Assembly: GCF_003333265.1 (NCBI RefSeq)
Contig: NZ_QOLB01000029.1
Location: 62,001-126,000, forward strand
From: Candidatus Halocynthiibacter alkanivorans
GTDB lineage: Bacteria; Pseudomonadota; Alphaproteobacteria; Rhodobacterales; Rhodobacteraceae
Direction: 5' to 3'
DNA: 64,000 bases
Numbering within the stretch: the stretch's first letter is position 1; every line of letters starts with the position of its first letter. This document shows, piece by piece, positions 63,262-64,000 of this stretch. Below the pieces are notes generated by a model, which had not been told where the DNA came from, ran no database searches, and worked only from the letters and a program-made list of their open reading frames with translations. The translations under genes were made by a program, and so were the position numbers.

Positions 63262-63723
63262 GCCACTGCCTGCAAGGTATTGCGCAGAAATATCCTGGGA
63301 CGGATCAGGATTCTGGCAGCCGGTCTGCGTTTACAGCCCCACCTTGCCGGTTTTCCCAACCTCGCAGAGCAGATCGCCGGTGTGACAGACCTGTCAATAT
63401 CGTGGAGTGAGACATTGGTTTTGGCGCGCCGACAGGCGATGCCCACCCTTTGCATGAAGAAAGAACTTTGCATCGCATCGCGCGCCCTGCAAAATATGTA
63501 GCATCAGGCCGCCAGTCCGGACCGTGGCAACGACCTCATGCAACCATTTGAAAAGCAACAGATAAGGGCCAAGGACACAATTGCGCAAGCCGTAATTGGC
63601 GCACATAAAAGCGGTAATTTAACCGTTTTGGCAAAAAAATCGACATTTTAAGACGAGGCTGATATAGTTCAGGAGCGCAACAAGCGCCGGGAATAAACCG
63701 ATAAAAAAAATAGGGAGAGAAAC
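63262..63723. other. 462-base intergenic region upstream of TRAP SBP
   Basis: No gene seen. The A/T-rich stretch around 63600-63680 is the likely promoter of the plus-strand TRAP gene, but I see no confident -35/-10 pair. Confidence 0.4.
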
Positions 63724-64000
63724 GTGAAATTTAAGGGAATTCTGACCACCGGTCTTGTTGCCGCCAGCTTGCTGGTGCCGACACTGGCCAACGCAGCCGC
63801 CAAAATTGACGGACCAAAAGTCTTTTGGAAAATCTCGATGTGGGGAAATCCACGTGCTTTGTCCGCCGGCATGGAGGCCCTCGCCGAACGCGCCGCAGCA
63901 GAAACCGACGGCAATTTCCAGATCAAGATTTTCTACGGTGCGCAATTGTCGTCATCGCGCGAGAATCTCGACGGGCTGAAGCTCAACGCTTTTGAGGGCG
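63724..64000 (+). CDS. TRAP transporter substrate-binding protein, partial
   Basis: First 92 codons, running off the right edge, from a GTG start with a strong AGGGAGAG ribosome site. The signal peptide is KFKGILTTGLVAASLLVPTLANA; the mature part begins KIDGPKVFWKISMWGNPRA and has the DctP-type IKIFYGAQLSSSRENLDGL. It is a separate system from the TRAP genes at 17-20 kb. Its permeases lie beyond the window. Confidence 0.85.
   Translation, partial: MKFKGILTTGLVAASLLVPTLANAAAKIDGPKVFWKISMWGNPRALSAGMEALAERAAAETDGNFQIKIFYGAQLSSSRENLDGLKLNAFEG

Noticed and set aside
1-64000. CRISPR arrays, tRNA/rRNA genes, intact insertion sequences
   Set aside because: Looked for regularly spaced repeats, tRNA cloverleaf arms and transposase motifs; none seen.

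Overview
The window looks like chromosomal or large-replicon DNA of a marine alphaproteobacterium of the Rhodobacteraceae (Roseobacter group). This is inferred from the GC-rich coding style, the density of TRAP, TctABC and ABC uptake systems paired with small catabolic operons, a complete beta-hydroxyaspartate cycle set, a PuuD-type urate oxidase with a cytochrome c tail, and a DmdA/DmdB/DmdD-like group. It contains no rRNA, tRNA, CRISPR array or intact mobile element.

Region 1 (1-13.8 kb) is a sugar-type ABC transporter followed, on the minus strand, by an unusual catabolic operon. It contains four SnoaL/NTF2-like proteins, a histidinol-dehydrogenase-like enzyme, an SDR, a bicupin and the start of a MetE-like methyltransferase, with a LacI repressor gene in the middle. 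A fifth SnoaL-like protein is transcribed divergently, and two LacI-type operators lie in the shared promoter. I know of no named pathway with this gene set; it is the best candidate for an undescribed system.

Region 2 (14-25.2 kb) is a sugar-acid (gluconate/idonate-like) regulon: a GlcG-like protein, two beta-hydroxyacid dehydrogenases, a GntR/IdnR-type LacI repressor, a TRAP transporter, GntK, IdnO-like SDR, a D-2-hydroxyacid dehydrogenase and IdnD. Three near-identical palindromes (core GTTATCGATAAC) tie its transcription units together. Region 3 (25.3-32.2 kb) is a TctABC / enolase-superfamily dehydratase / DapA-like / FadR-type regulator / PdxA-like operon with GGTATACC boxes. Relics of tyrosine integrases lie at both ends of regions 2 and 3 (14.0-14.2 and 32.7-32.9 kb), and the right one is fused to the tail of a broken hydroxypyruvate/2-oxo-tetronate isomerase gene.

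Region 4 (33.2-58.1 kb) is a purine catabolic island bracketed by two paralogous LysR regulators. It has guanine deaminase, xanthine dehydrogenase (XdhABC), a nucleoside-type BMP/ABC importer, an NCS2 permease, urate oxidase PuuD, HIU hydrolase, a fused allantoinase-OHCU decarboxylase, ureidoglycine aminohydrolase and ureidoglycolate lyase. Embedded in it is the complete beta-hydroxyaspartate cycle (bhcABCD plus bhcR), which converts glyoxylate, the carbon end product of purine breakdown, to oxaloacetate. Allantoate amidohydrolase is not present in the window.

Region 5 (58.5-63.3 kb) holds a DmdD-like crotonase, an acyl-CoA ligase and a DmdA-like GcvT-family protein with a divergent LysR. A TRAP substrate-binding protein starts at the right edge.
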